Source: Pseudomonas mendocina
Lineage (GTDB): Bacteria; Pseudomonadota; Gammaproteobacteria; Pseudomonadales; Pseudomonadaceae
Direction: 5' to 3'
NCBI RefSeq assembly: GCF_900636545.1
Contig: NZ_LR134290.1
Location: 806,001-870,000 of the forward strand
Length of the DNA stretch: 64,000 nucleotides
Shown here: positions 27,501 through 35,248 of the stretch, piece by piece
How positions within the stretch are numbered: position 1 is the stretch's first letter
Layout: the number at the start of each line of letters is the position of its first letter
The notes under the pieces: generated by a model
Told to the model about the DNA's origin: nothing
Database searches by the model: none
Seen by the model: the letters and a program-made list of their open reading frames with translations, nothing else
Position numbers and translations under genes: made by a program

Positions 27501-27846
27501 GCCGGTACCGCTGCGGCCGACCGGCAAGGTCGGCGAGTTCGTCGGCGGCGTGCGCTTCCGGGCCTGGCAGCCGGCCAGCTGCCTGCAACCGACCATCGGT
27601 GTGCATGCGCCACTGGTGTTCGACCTCATCGACACCTGGATGCAGCGCTCGCTGGGCGGTTGCCAGTACCATGTCGCCCATCCAGGCGGTCGCAACTACG
27701 ACAGCCTGCCGGTCAACGCCTACGAGGCCGAGAGCCGGCGCCTGGCGCGCTTCTTCCGCTTGGGCCACAGCCCAGGCAAGCGGCCGGCCCAGCAGCCGAT
27801 AGACAATAATGAACTGCCGATGACCCTGGATCTGCGTCGCGTCTGA
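24553..27846 (+). CDS. Transglutaminase-like protein with DUF2126 domain
   Basis: A 1097-residue cytosolic protein starting at GTG behind CAGGAGG. Residues 1 to about 290 are a transglutaminase-like module with an N-terminal beta domain and a Cys180 ('SGSCRDSAW'), His229 ('DLHAWCEV'), Asp245 ('GLDPTSGL') triad. The remaining 800 residues are the DUF2126 region ('LTMGGEPTFVALDYPDDDEWN', 'GTGGGNHFVLGGATP'), which resembles glutamine-synthetase/carboxylate-amine-ligase-like amidoligases. Fusions of this kind with ATP-grasp/alpha-E partners were predicted by comparative genomics to build and cut peptide-like amide bonds; the product is unknown. First gene of an operon with a sigma-54 promoter. 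Confidence 0.88.
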   Translation: MSIHVALHHVTQYRYDRAVNLGPQVVRLRPAPHSRTRILSYALKVEPGQHFINWQQDPQGNYLARLVFPEKTREFKVEVDLVAEMAVFNPFDFFLEPYAERIPFAYTEGEQRELAPYLIKLPATPLFAKYLASISREPVPSIDFLVELNQRLSTDIRYLIRMEPGVQTPEQSLELASGSCRDSAWLLVQLLRHLGLAARFVSGYLIQLTADVKSLDGPSGTEQDFTDLHAWCEVYLPGAGWIGLDPTSGLFAGEGHIPLACSPEPSSAAPITGGLDECEVAFEHLMSVERVWEAPRVTKPYSEAQWRAIQTLGRQIDEDLQKHDVRLTMGGEPTFVALDYPDDDEWNTAALGPNKRRLAADLFYRLRDHYAPNALVHFGQGKWYPGEQLPRWSLNCFWRRDGEPLWHDPKLLADETRGYGATAETAERFLAALAARLDVDAGNVFPAYEDWFYYLWRERKLPDNVTPDDPRLSDPLERERLRKVFDQGLDNVVGHVLPLARQVVGEGWQSGRWFLRDEHCRLLPGDSPLGYRLPLDSLPWVSQADYPYINPVDPSQTLPPLPSPAQIQRQLRGVWRGASANVQSARPASGQSAAGIVRTALCAEPREGRLYLFMPPLAHLEDYLELVAAIESVAAELGCPVLMEGYEPPLDPRLQYFRVTPDPGVIEVNIHPAASWDELVERCEFLYEAARQSRLSSEKFMIDGRHTGTGGGNHFVLGGATPGDSPFLRRPDLLRSLISYWHNHPSLSYLFSGLFIGPTSQAPRVDEARNDALYELEIAFAQMPEPGRDCPPWLVDRLLRNLLVDVTGNTHRAEFCIDKLYSPDSASGRLGLLELRAFEMPPHAQMSLAQQLLLRALIARFWQEPYRPAKLVRWGTELHDRFLLPHFVEQDFADVLQELCSFGYRLRSEWFAPHLEFRFPKAGDFAVKGIDLELRQALEPWHVLGEEGAVGGTVRYVDSSLERMQVKVNGMAPDRYVLTCNGVPVPLRPTGKVGEFVGGVRFRAWQPASCLQPTIGVHAPLVFDLIDTWMQRSLGGCQYHVAHPGGRNYDSLPVNAYEAESRRLARFFRLGHSPGKRPAQQPIDNNELPMTLDLRRV

Positions 27847-27891
27847 CGACATGTTGCTCACTTGAGTGTCGGCTGCCGCGACCAGCCCCTT

Positions 27892-27990
27892 CGTCCCTTT
27901 GGGGAGAGGGTTAGGGAGAGGGGGAAATGGTGTCTTCGCGGTATTTTCAGCCCTCTCCCCCGGCCCCTCTCCCATAAATGGGAGAGGGGA
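27892..27990. repeat. Intergenic CTCTCCC/GGGAGAG palindromic element
   Basis: The spacer between the two large genes (27847-28028) holds a purine/pyrimidine-rich element, GGGGAGAGGG followed by a perfect 12-bp hairpin CCCCTCTCCCAT/ATGGGAGAGGGG with a two-base loop (27964-27989). The same family recurs at 52102-52187. It lies inside the operon and may stabilise or attenuate the mRNA. Confidence 0.6.
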
Positions 27991-28028
27991 GCGTAAAGCC
28001 GTACCGCCTTGCCACTGCCGAGCCTGCC

Positions 28029-30515
28029 ATGCACGACCTGTTAGCTGATTACCCGCCCCCTGCCGGGGCCTACCACGAACTGCTCGACGCCAAGGGCAAC
28101 GTGCGCCCGCACTGGCGCCGCCTGTTCGAGCAACTGGCGCGCAGCCGCCCGGAGCATCTGGCGCAGCGCGAGGCTATGCTGGCCCGGCAGATCCAGGAAA
28201 ACGGCGTTACCTACAACGTCTACGCCGACCCGGAAGGCGCCGATCGCCCCTGGGAGCTGGATCTGCTGCCCAATCTGATCCCCGCAGAAGAGTGGCAGCA
28301 GATCGCCGCTGGCGTGGCCCAGCGCGCGACGCTGCTCAACCGCGTGCTGGCCGATCTCTACGGCCCGCAGAAACTGATCGCCGAAGGTCTGCTGCCGACC
28401 GAGCTGGTGTTCGGCCACAACAACTTCCTCTGGCCCTGCCAGGGCATGCAGGCGCCGGGCGGCACCTGGCTGCACCTGTATGCGGTGGATCTGGCTCGAG
28501 CGCCGGACGGGCGTTGGTGGGTCACCGCCGACCGTACCCAGGCGCCGTCCGGCGCCGGTTATGCGCTGGAGAACCGGCAGATCGTCTCGCGTGCCTTCCC
28601 CGAGCTGTACCGCGACCTGCGCGTGCAGTACCTGGCCGGTTTCTTCCGCACCCTGCAGGACACCCTGGCGCGCCAGGCGCCCAGTGGTGGCGAGACGCCG
28701 CTGGTGGTGCTGCTGACGCCGGGGCGTTTCAACGAAAGCTACTTCGAGCACCTGTACCTGGCGCGCCAGCTCGGCTATCCGCTGGTCGAAGGCAGCGACC
28801 TGACCGTGCGCGACGCCACGCTCTACCTCAAGACCCTGGCCGGCCTGCGCCGCGTGCATGCGGTGTTGCGCCGTCTCGACGACGACTACTGCGACCCGCT
28901 GGAGCTGCGCACCGATTCGGCCCTTGGCGTGCCTGGCCTGCTCGAGGCGGTGCGCCGCGGCCGTGTACTGGTGGCCAATGCCCTGGGCAGCGGCGTGCTG
29001 GAGTCACCTGGCCTGCCGGGTTTCCTGCCGGCGATCAGCGAGCATCTGCTCGGCGAGGAGCTGCTATTGCCGTCTATCGCCAGTTGGTGGTGCGGCGAGC
29101 CGCCGGTACTGGATGAGGCGCTGGAGAAACTCGACCAGTTGCTGGTGCGCCCGGCATTCCCTTCGCAGAGTTTCACGCCGGTGTTCGGTCGTGATCTGGA
29201 CGAGGCGCAGCGCGCCAAGCTGGCCGCACGCCTCAAGCTGCGCCCTTACGCCTACGTGGCCCAGGCGCGGGCCAAGCTGTCGCAGGCGCCGGTGTGGGAC
29301 GGCAGCGGTCTGCAGCCGCGCGCCATCGGCATGCGCGTGTTTGCCGTGGCCAGTGTCGATGGCTACCGGGTAATGCCCGGCGGCCTGACCCGTGTCGCCG
29401 CCGAGGCCGATGCCGAAGTGGTCTCGATGCAGCGCGGCGGTGCCAGCAAGGACACCTGGGTGCTCGGCATGCGGCAGACCGGCGCCGAGCCCTGGCAGAC
29501 GCAACGCACCCTGGGCACCGCCGACCTGGTACGCAGCGACCCCTTCCTGCCTTCGCGCGTGGTGGAAAACCTGTACTGGTTCGGCCGTTACGCCGAGCGC
29601 TGCGAGGGCAATGCGCGCCTGCTGCGCATCATGCTGGCGCGCTACGTTGACGATGACGATGACCCACAGGCCCTGCAGAGCGCCCTGGCACTGGCACAGA
29701 GCTTGGGCCTGCTGGCCGAACCGGATGAGGGCGAACTGGAGGCGCGCCTGCTGCAGGCATTGCTTGGCGGCGACTGGCCGGCCAGCCTGCGGGCCAACCT
29801 GCAGCGTCTGCAGTGGGCGGCAGGCAGCGTGCGCGGCAAGCTGTCCCAGGCCAACTGGCAGGCGCTGGTCGAGCTGCAGCGCGAGGCGCAGCTGCTCGAA
29901 GGCCAGCCAGCCGACTTCGGCGAGTTGCTGGATTTTCTCAACCGCCTGCTGATGTCGCTGGCGGCGCTGTCGGGCTTCGCCCTCGACGACATGACCCGCG
30001 ACGACGGCTGGCGTTTTCTCATGCTCGGCCGTTACATCGAACGCCTGCAGTTTCTCTGCGACAGCTTCGCCGGCTTCCTGCGCAGCGGCTCGGCTACCGA
30101 TCAGTCGGCGCTGGAGTGGCTACTGGAACTGGGCAACAGCAGCATCACCTACCGCACCCGCTACCTGGCTTCGGCGCAGTTGATCCCGGTGCTCGACCTG
30201 CTGCTGCTGGACGAGCAGAACCCGCATGCCGTGATCTTCCAGATGCGCACTTTGCTGCGCTCGCTTGAGGGGCTTCACGAGCGCTTCGAGTTGCCGGCCG
30301 AGCGCTACCTGGTCTACCTGGAGCAGCAACTCTCAGCCTTCAGCCTGGCCAGTCTGGAAAACCCGCTGTTCGGCCCTGGCAGCACCCGTGCGGTGCTCGA
30401 AAGCCTGGCCGACCTGCTGGTGGCCATCAGCGAAGCCGCCGGTGCTGTTTCTGATCACCTCGGGCTGCGTTTCTTCGCCCATGTCGATGTCAGCCAGCGG
30501 ACGCAATCCTCATGA
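28029..30515 (+). CDS. Circularly permuted ATP-grasp protein fused to alpha-E domain
   Basis: An 828-residue protein. The start at 28029 (MHDLLADY) is preferred because the upstream extension reads through the repeat element. Residues 1 to about 490 are the circularly permuted type 2 ATP-grasp region ('ENGVTYNVYADPEG', 'LVFGHNNFLWPCQG', 'VLLTPGRFNESYFEH'), and about 500-820 form the alpha-helical alpha-E domain ('SRVVENLYWFGRYAERCEG', 'RFLMLGRYIERLQFL'). These domains are usually separate genes; here they are fused. ATP-grasp enzymes join carboxylates and amines via acyl phosphates. It overlaps the following transglutaminase gene by 4 bases, so the three genes form one unit. Confidence 0.87.
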   Translation: MHDLLADYPPPAGAYHELLDAKGNVRPHWRRLFEQLARSRPEHLAQREAMLARQIQENGVTYNVYADPEGADRPWELDLLPNLIPAEEWQQIAAGVAQRATLLNRVLADLYGPQKLIAEGLLPTELVFGHNNFLWPCQGMQAPGGTWLHLYAVDLARAPDGRWWVTADRTQAPSGAGYALENRQIVSRAFPELYRDLRVQYLAGFFRTLQDTLARQAPSGGETPLVVLLTPGRFNESYFEHLYLARQLGYPLVEGSDLTVRDATLYLKTLAGLRRVHAVLRRLDDDYCDPLELRTDSALGVPGLLEAVRRGRVLVANALGSGVLESPGLPGFLPAISEHLLGEELLLPSIASWWCGEPPVLDEALEKLDQLLVRPAFPSQSFTPVFGRDLDEAQRAKLAARLKLRPYAYVAQARAKLSQAPVWDGSGLQPRAIGMRVFAVASVDGYRVMPGGLTRVAAEADAEVVSMQRGGASKDTWVLGMRQTGAEPWQTQRTLGTADLVRSDPFLPSRVVENLYWFGRYAERCEGNARLLRIMLARYVDDDDDPQALQSALALAQSLGLLAEPDEGELEARLLQALLGGDWPASLRANLQRLQWAAGSVRGKLSQANWQALVELQREAQLLEGQPADFGELLDFLNRLLMSLAALSGFALDDMTRDDGWRFLMLGRYIERLQFLCDSFAGFLRSGSATDQSALEWLLELGNSSITYRTRYLASAQLIPVLDLLLLDEQNPHAVIFQMRTLLRSLEGLHERFELPAERYLVYLEQQLSAFSLASLENPLFGPGSTRAVLESLADLLVAISEAAGAVSDHLGLRFFAHVDVSQRTQSS

Positions 30516-31405
30516 GCAGCGCGCTGTATCAGGTTCTCCACGACACCCATTACCGTTACTCGGCGCCGGTTTCCCTGGCCCAGCAACTGGCGCACCTGTG
30601 GCCGCGCGAATGCCCGTGGCAGCGCTGTCATGAACAGGCACTGCGCATCGACCCACAGCCCTGCCAGCGCCGTGACGGACTGGATGTGTTCGGCAACCCG
30701 CTGACGCGCCTGGTGTTCGATCGCCCGCACGAGCAGCTCAGCGTTAGTGCGCGCTTGCGCATCGAGGTGCTGGCACGTGCGCCACTGGATCTCGATGATT
30801 CGCCGAGCTGGGAAGCAGCCTGCGCTGCCCTCAGCTACAGCGGCAAATCAGTGGCACCAGCGCTGCTGGAGGCGGCGCGCTACCGTTTCGAGTCGCCCTA
30901 CGTGCGTCTCAAGCAGGTCTTCGCCGACTACGCCGATGATTGCTTCATCCCCGGCAGGCCGCTGCTGCAGGCCGGTCAGGCGCTGATGCAGAAAATCTTC
31001 GAGGAGTTCAGCTTCGATGCCGGCGCTACCCAGGTGGCGACGCCGCTATTGCAAGTCCTGGAAGAGAAGCGCGGTGTGTGCCAGGACTTCGCCCACCTGA
31101 TGCTCGCCTGCCTGCGCTCGCGCGGCCTGGCGGCACGCTATGTCAGCGGCTACCTGCTGACCCAGCCGCCGCCCGGTCAGCCGCGGCTGATCGGTGCCGA
31201 TGCGTCGCATGCCTGGATATCGTTGTACTGCCCGCGTCAGGGCTGGGTGGACTTCGATCCGACCAACAATGTGCGCCCGGCCCTGGAGCACATCACCCTG
31301 GCCTGGGGCCGGGATTTCTCCGATGTGTCGCCGCTGCGTGGGGTGATCCTGGGGGGCGGCAGCCATGACCCGGAAGTGCAGGTCACGGTGCTGCCGCTCG
31401 GATAG
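30512..31405 (+). CDS. Transglutaminase-like cysteine peptidase/amidase
   Basis: A 297-residue protein with an N-terminal beta region ('LHDTHYRYSAPVSLAQQLAHL') and a C-terminal transglutaminase core with triad Cys190 ('RGVCQDFAH'), His233 ('DASHAWISLYCP') and Asp249 ('VDFDPTNN'). No signal peptide is present, so it is cytosolic. It is translationally coupled to the ATP-grasp/alpha-E gene by an ATGA overlap and ends the operon. Bacterial members next to ATP-grasp/alpha-E genes probably hydrolyse or transfer amide bonds of the same unknown product rather than cross-link proteins. The fold assignment is firm, the substrate is not known. Confidence 0.88.
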   Translation: MSSALYQVLHDTHYRYSAPVSLAQQLAHLWPRECPWQRCHEQALRIDPQPCQRRDGLDVFGNPLTRLVFDRPHEQLSVSARLRIEVLARAPLDLDDSPSWEAACAALSYSGKSVAPALLEAARYRFESPYVRLKQVFADYADDCFIPGRPLLQAGQALMQKIFEEFSFDAGATQVATPLLQVLEEKRGVCQDFAHLMLACLRSRGLAARYVSGYLLTQPPPGQPRLIGADASHAWISLYCPRQGWVDFDPTNNVRPALEHITLAWGRDFSDVSPLRGVILGGGSHDPEVQVTVLPLG

Positions 31406-31443
31406 ATGGGATGAAGGGCTTCGCTTGAAGCCCTGGAAATGAC

Positions 31444-31896
31444 TCAGTCGACCAGCTTCACGCTGCCTTTCATCATCGAGTAGTGACCGGGGAAGGAGCA
31501 GAAGAAGCTGTAGTCCTCACCAGCGGCCAGTTTGCTCACGTCGAAGGTCACCGAGGTGCTCTCGCCGCCGCCGATCAGGTCGGTATGAGCGATCACGCGC
31601 TCGTCGCCGGCCTTGAGGTAACTGGCGTCCGGGCCGGCGGGAATGCCGTCGGTGGCGATACCGGGCATGTCGGCGGTCTTGCTCAGCACCCAGTTGTGGC
31701 CCATGGCGGTCTTGGGCAGCGAGCCGGTGTGCTTGAGGTTGACGGTAAAGGTCTTGCAGCTCTTGCTGACAGAGATGGCTTGGGTATTGAAGGTCATCTG
31801 GTCGGTCGATTCGACATCCACCGAGCATTCGGCAGCGAGCAGCGGGGTGCTGGCCAGGCCGAGCAGAGCGATTAGAGCAGCGTTACGCAACATCAT
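31444..31896 (-). CDS. azu: Azurin precursor
   Basis: A 150-residue periplasmic blue copper protein. A 21-residue signal peptide ends LLA before the mature sequence AECSVDV. In mature numbering the copper ligands are present: His46 (MGHNW), Cys112, His117 and Met121 (in '[12 protein letters not shown]'), and the Cys3-Cys26 disulfide is conserved. It shuttles electrons in the periplasm, classically linked to nitrite reductase and peroxide stress. Two adjacent ATG codons follow a GGAGG site; either may start, changing one residue. No symmetric ANR box was seen upstream, unlike what is known for P. aeruginosa azurin. Confidence 0.97.
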   Translation of the reverse strand: MMLRNAALIALLGLASTPLLAAECSVDVESTDQMTFNTQAISVSKSCKTFTVNLKHTGSLPKTAMGHNWVLSKTADMPGIATDGIPAGPDASYLKAGDERVIAHTDLIGGGESTSVTFDVSKLAAGEDYSFFCSFPGHYSMMKGSVKLVD

Positions 31897-32281
31897 GTGA
31901 ATCCTCCAGATTCTGAGTTTCCGGTCAGGTATGGACAGATTCGCACAGCTTTCAGTACTCGTGGGTGCGACCGAACGCCACGTGAGGTTATCCCGACAAT
32001 CTGTGGGTAACTCTGTTGAGAAGCTCTGCAGCGGCGCCCCAGAGCCTGATCCTACGGCCTTTCTGGGTGGCTGGTCAGGTTTTGTTCAGGGCGCACCTGT
32101 CGAGCAAAAAATCCTTTGTAATGAATTGATTGGCGGCGGGTGGAGAAAATCCGCGGGCTTCCATCGGGCTGTCATGGCTTATCCCCGGAAAGCGTGGAGC
32201 AAGCTGTGGATAAGCTTGGGGAAAGTGCTTGCCGGCCGCATTTGTCGAAGCGTACCGCCGGCTGATCAGGACATGACCGGC
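31897..32281. other. Spacer between azurin and DUF808 gene
   Basis: A 385-base spacer without a supported gene. It should hold the azurin promoter (minus strand), though no convincing -10/-35 pair was picked out. It contains an inverted pair GTTATCCC/GGGTAAC near 31988-32012 and the stronger DnaA-box-like element at 32179-32216. A possible 159-codon plus-strand reading runs into the DUF808 gene and has no protein-like features. Confidence 0.5.
32179..32216. other. DnaA-box-like inverted element, copy 1
   Basis: TTATCCCCGGAA, 13 bases, then CTGTGGATAAGCT. The right part contains a perfect DnaA box (TGTGGATAA, 32205-32213), and the left part is an inverted near-match (TTATCCCC). The same arrangement with the same 13-base spacing recurs at 35146-35183. 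Confidence 0.55.
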
Positions 32282-33217
32282 TCAACGAGTCCTGGATGGG
32301 CGCAGCAACTGCCACAGACGAGTACCGAGGCTCACCAGCGGCAGGCTGAGCAAACCGGCGGCCACGCCCAGCAGCGCATTGAGCAGCGTCGGCACCAGCG
32401 CAGAAAGTAGCTGCCCCGCATCCTGCGCCACCCACTGCGCCGCATGATGCACGGCCGCTTCGACGGGCGGCAGGCCGTGGCTGAGGATACCGCCGCCGAC
32501 CATGAACATGGCTGCGGTGCCGATTACCGAAAGCGCCTTCATCAGCCAGGGCGCCAGACGCAGGATGCCGCGTCCGCAAGCCTGGGCGAAGGCGCTGGCG
32601 CGCTGGCTAAGATAGAGCCCGGCATCGTCCAGTTTGACGATGCCGGCGACTAGCCCGTAGACGCCGGCGGTCATCACCAGGGCGATGCCGCTGAGCACCA
32701 GCACCTGATTGAGGAAACTGGCGGTGGCGACGGTGCCGAGGGTAATGGCGATGATTTCCGCCGAGAGGATGAAGTCGGTGCGCACGGCGCCGCGAATTTT
32801 GTCGCGCTCGAACGCCACCAGGTCGACCTCGGGGTCGGCGACGGCATCCAGACGAGCCTGTTTGTCGTCCTCCTCGTGGCGGTGCAGCAACTTGTGCACG
32901 AGTTTTTCGGCGCCCTCATAGCAGAGGAACAAGCCTCCGAGCATCAGTAGCGGCACTACCAGCCATGGCGCGATAGCGCTGATCAGCAGCGCGGCCGGCA
33001 CCAGGATCGCCTTGTTGACCAGCGAGCCCTTGGCTACGGCCCAGACCACCGGCAGTTCGCGATCCGCCTTGACGCCGGTGACCTGCTGGGCATTGAGCGC
33101 GAGGTCGTCACCCAGTACGCCAGCGGTCTTGCGCGCGGCGATCTTGGTCATGGTGGCGACGTCGTCGAGTACGGTGCTGATGTCGTCGATCAGGGCGAGC
33201 AGGCTGCTTCCGGCCAT
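32282..33217 (-). CDS. DUF808 (YedI) family inner membrane protein
   Basis: A 311-residue membrane protein recognised by '[18 protein letters not shown]', '[19 protein letters not shown]' and '[18 protein letters not shown]', which define DUF808/YedI. About six to eight hydrophobic helices are visible, with a charged loop near '[11 protein letters not shown]'. The start at 33217 (MAGSS) is chosen since the family begins there; the 14 codons upstream do not look like protein. The function is unknown. It stands alone between azurin and the LOG gene, both on the same strand. Confidence 0.88.
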   Translation of the reverse strand: MAGSSLLALIDDISTVLDDVATMTKIAARKTAGVLGDDLALNAQQVTGVKADRELPVVWAVAKGSLVNKAILVPAALLISAIAPWLVVPLLMLGGLFLCYEGAEKLVHKLLHRHEEDDKQARLDAVADPEVDLVAFERDKIRGAVRTDFILSAEIIAITLGTVATASFLNQVLVLSGIALVMTAGVYGLVAGIVKLDDAGLYLSQRASAFAQACGRGILRLAPWLMKALSVIGTAAMFMVGGGILSHGLPPVEAAVHHAAQWVAQDAGQLLSALVPTLLNALLGVAAGLLSLPLVSLGTRLWQLLRPSRTR

Positions 33218-33283
33218 GTTGCGGCTTCCGTGGGGGAGAGAAGCCGCAGAGCGTAGCATTGTGTTACATGTCTGCGTATAGGC

Positions 33284-33871
33284 TCAGACGGGCGCGCGAT
33301 CCACCCACTTCGGTGCTGCGCTGGGGCGCCATTCGCTCAGGGCGTCGAGCAGGTTTTGCGGGCTATCGGCAATTTGCAGCATCTCGCGGTGCTGCGCACG
33401 GACGAAACGCTCGGCAACCAGGTGATCGAGGAAGTCGCCGAGCTTGCTGTAGAAGCCATTCACTTCCAGCAGGCCCAGCGGTTTGGCGTGATAGCCCAGC
33501 TGGCCCCAGGTCCACACCTCGAACAGTTCTTCCAGGGTGCCGAGGCCGCCGGGCAGGGCGATGAAGGCGTCAGCCAGCTCAGCCATGCGCGCCTTGCGTG
33601 CGTGCATGCCATCCACCACTTCCAGGCAGGTCAGACCGCGGTGGCCGATTTCGGCGCGTTCCAGGCTTTGCGGGATGATGCCGATCACTTCGCCACCGGC
33701 ATTGAGCGCCGCATCGGCGACCACACCCATCAGGCCGACGGCGCCGCCGCCGTAGATCAGGCGAATGCCACGCTCGGCCAGGTGCTGACCCAGCGCTTCG
33801 GCTGCTTCGCGGTAGATAGGGCTGGCGCCGGGGCTGGCTCCACAGAAGACGCAGACGCTACGCAGGGACAT
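33284..33871 (-). CDS. LOG family (TIGR00730) nucleotide phosphoribohydrolase
   Basis: A 195-residue Rossmann-fold protein with the LOG signature '[16 protein letters not shown]' and the N-terminal 'VFCGASPG...[10 protein letters not shown]' and '[11 protein letters not shown]' motifs. Members release ribose 5-phosphate from (N6-modified) AMP, as in cytokinin activation, and bacterial ones act on AMP or related nucleotides. Length and motifs agree with an active enzyme. Its position close to azurin is, as I recall, also seen in P. aeruginosa. Cytosolic. Confidence 0.92.
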   Translation of the reverse strand: MSLRSVCVFCGASPGASPIYREAAEALGQHLAERGIRLIYGGGAVGLMGVVADAALNAGGEVIGIIPQSLERAEIGHRGLTCLEVVDGMHARKARMAELADAFIALPGGLGTLEELFEVWTWGQLGYHAKPLGLLEVNGFYSKLGDFLDHLVAERFVRAQHREMLQIADSPQNLLDALSEWRPSAAPKWVDRAPV

Positions 33872-33930
33872 GGACGAACTCCTTGGCTGAATACGCCAAG
33901 GGTAACCAGTCGCTACACAGCTACCAAGTG

Positions 33931-34008
33931 TCAGTGCCGCGTATCAATGCCGCAGGTAGCGCAGGCGTAGCTGGCGAGCAGTTGCTTGAGCAGGTCGTTG
34001 AGGTGCAT
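33931..34008 (-). CDS. Possible 25-residue CxxC microprotein
   Basis: A 26-codon reading frame upstream of the LOG gene, on the same strand, reads [20 protein letters not shown] and ends DTRH. A fair ribosome binding site (AGGAAG) lies about 9 bases before the ATG. It has an amphipathic N-terminus and a CxxC pair. I do not recognise a family. It could be chance, since the frame is short; conservation would decide. Confidence 0.25.
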   Translation of the reverse strand: MHLNDLLKQLLASYACATCGIDTRH

Positions 34009-34108
34009 GGCGCGGCTTCCTGACGCGGGGGACATGTCGTTCAGGCTAGTCCCGGTTTTGGCGCCATGCCCTTAGATTGTTTCGATGGTGGCGATAGCTG
34101 CGAGTCGA

Positions 34109-34723
34109 TCAGACCAGCTCCAGTGCACTCATGCCGGCCAGACCGAGCAGTACCACGCCGCAGGCCGCGTAGGTCAGGCGGTGCCAGATCAACGATGCGG
34201 CGCGGCGGAACCAGTCCACCAGGCCGGCGCAGATAAAACACCAGAGCAGCGATGAGACCATGAAACCGGCGAAGAAAACCGCCAGGTGGGTCGGTGTCGG
34301 CTGAGCGACGCCGATGGCCGCCATCGCGCCACCCATGGCCGCCCAGTAGACGATGTTCTGCGGGTTGGTCAGTGACAACGCGGCACCCGCAGCGAAGGCG
34401 CTGCCAGCAGCGACCTGGCCGTCGTCGTTTGGTTGCGGCGGGCGGTGGGCGTCGCGCAAGGACTGGTAGCCGAGCCAGGCCAGATAGAGGGCGCTGGCCA
34501 AGGTCAGTGGGTAACGGATCTGCGCGCTGTCGAGCAATAGCGCCAGGCCGGTCAGACCAAGGGCCGCCCAGGTGGCATCGCCCACCAGAGAGCCGATCTG
34601 CACCAGCAGTGCCGGCTTGTAGCCGTCGCGCAGGCCGCGACGCAGGGTTTCACTGAACACCGCTCCCGGTGCGGCGTTGAAGACGAAGCCGAGCAGCATG
34701 GCGGCGAGGAAGAAACTGAACAT
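34109..34723 (-). CDS. LysE/RhtB family amino acid exporter
   Basis: A 204-residue inner membrane protein with about six helices. The N-terminus 'GFVFNAAPGAVFSETLRRGLRDG' is the LysE-family signature (N-x-x-P-G-A followed by a basic loop), and 'GAALSLTNPQNIVYW' is the second conserved segment (NP). These transporters export amino acids or derivatives such as lysine, arginine or threonine by proton exchange. Substrate cannot be told here. The ribosome binding site AAGGAT precedes the ATG. It appears monocistronic. Confidence 0.88.
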   Translation of the reverse strand: MFSFFLAAMLLGFVFNAAPGAVFSETLRRGLRDGYKPALLVQIGSLVGDATWAALGLTGLALLLDSAQIRYPLTLASALYLAWLGYQSLRDAHRPPQPNDDGQVAAGSAFAAGAALSLTNPQNIVYWAAMGGAMAAIGVAQPTPTHLAVFFAGFMVSSLLWCFICAGLVDWFRRAASLIWHRLTYAACGVVLLGLAGMSALELV

Positions 34724-35248
34724 GAAGCATCCTTACTAGGCAGGAAACGAAGGCTACTCCCACAAGCAGACAGCATGCCAGGAGATGAAAATAAAGTTTT
34801 CCACGCAGGCTGTTGAAAGAGTTGTGGATAAGCTGGTGGTTCATGCCTGCAGCACTTGAAACATGCTGTTTTCACTGTGCTGGTGAAGATTTGAGCAGCC
34901 GGTATTTTCCTTTGTGCACAGGGACTTGACATATTCTGCTGGTGTCATCGGCGGGTGTTGGGCTTGTCCACGATAGTTGTGGGTGACGTTGTTGATAACT
35001 TCTGTACCTCTTGCTTAAACCCAGGCATTACGCGTATTTCAGCGCTTAGTATGTTTTCTGATCACTGGCCGACGGGGGCCGATCCGGATATGAAGAGCGC
35101 CATTTTGTCCAGGGCCTCTCCGTACCATAGAGGGTCGTGTATTGGTTATCCCCGGAATCTGTTGATCGGTCTGTGGATAAGCTGGTGATGAGTCGTCCGA
35201 TGGCCCGTATCTGCTTGGCGCCAGGCGAGCGTCGAAGTTTTCGTCAGT
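34724..35248. other. Long spacer with DnaA-box-like sites
   Basis: A 525-base spacer between the LysE-type gene and the GDPD gene, with no supported coding sequence. It holds a DnaA box TGTGGATAA at 34823-34831 and a full DnaA-box-like inverted element at 35146-35183. A 77-codon plus-strand reading exists but shows no protein-like features or ribosome binding site. An RNA gene cannot be excluded by eye. Confidence 0.5.
35146..35183. other. DnaA-box-like inverted element, copy 2
   Basis: TTATCCCCGGAA, 13 bases, CTGTGGATAAGCT, identical in both arms and spacing to the element at 32179-32216, although the 13-base centres differ. It carries a perfect DnaA box at 35172-35180. Confidence 0.55.

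Noticed and set aside
32179..35183. A chromosomal replication origin
   Set aside because: The DnaA boxes are few and spread over 3 kb, and no dnaA, dnaN, gyrB or AT-rich unwinding region is present.
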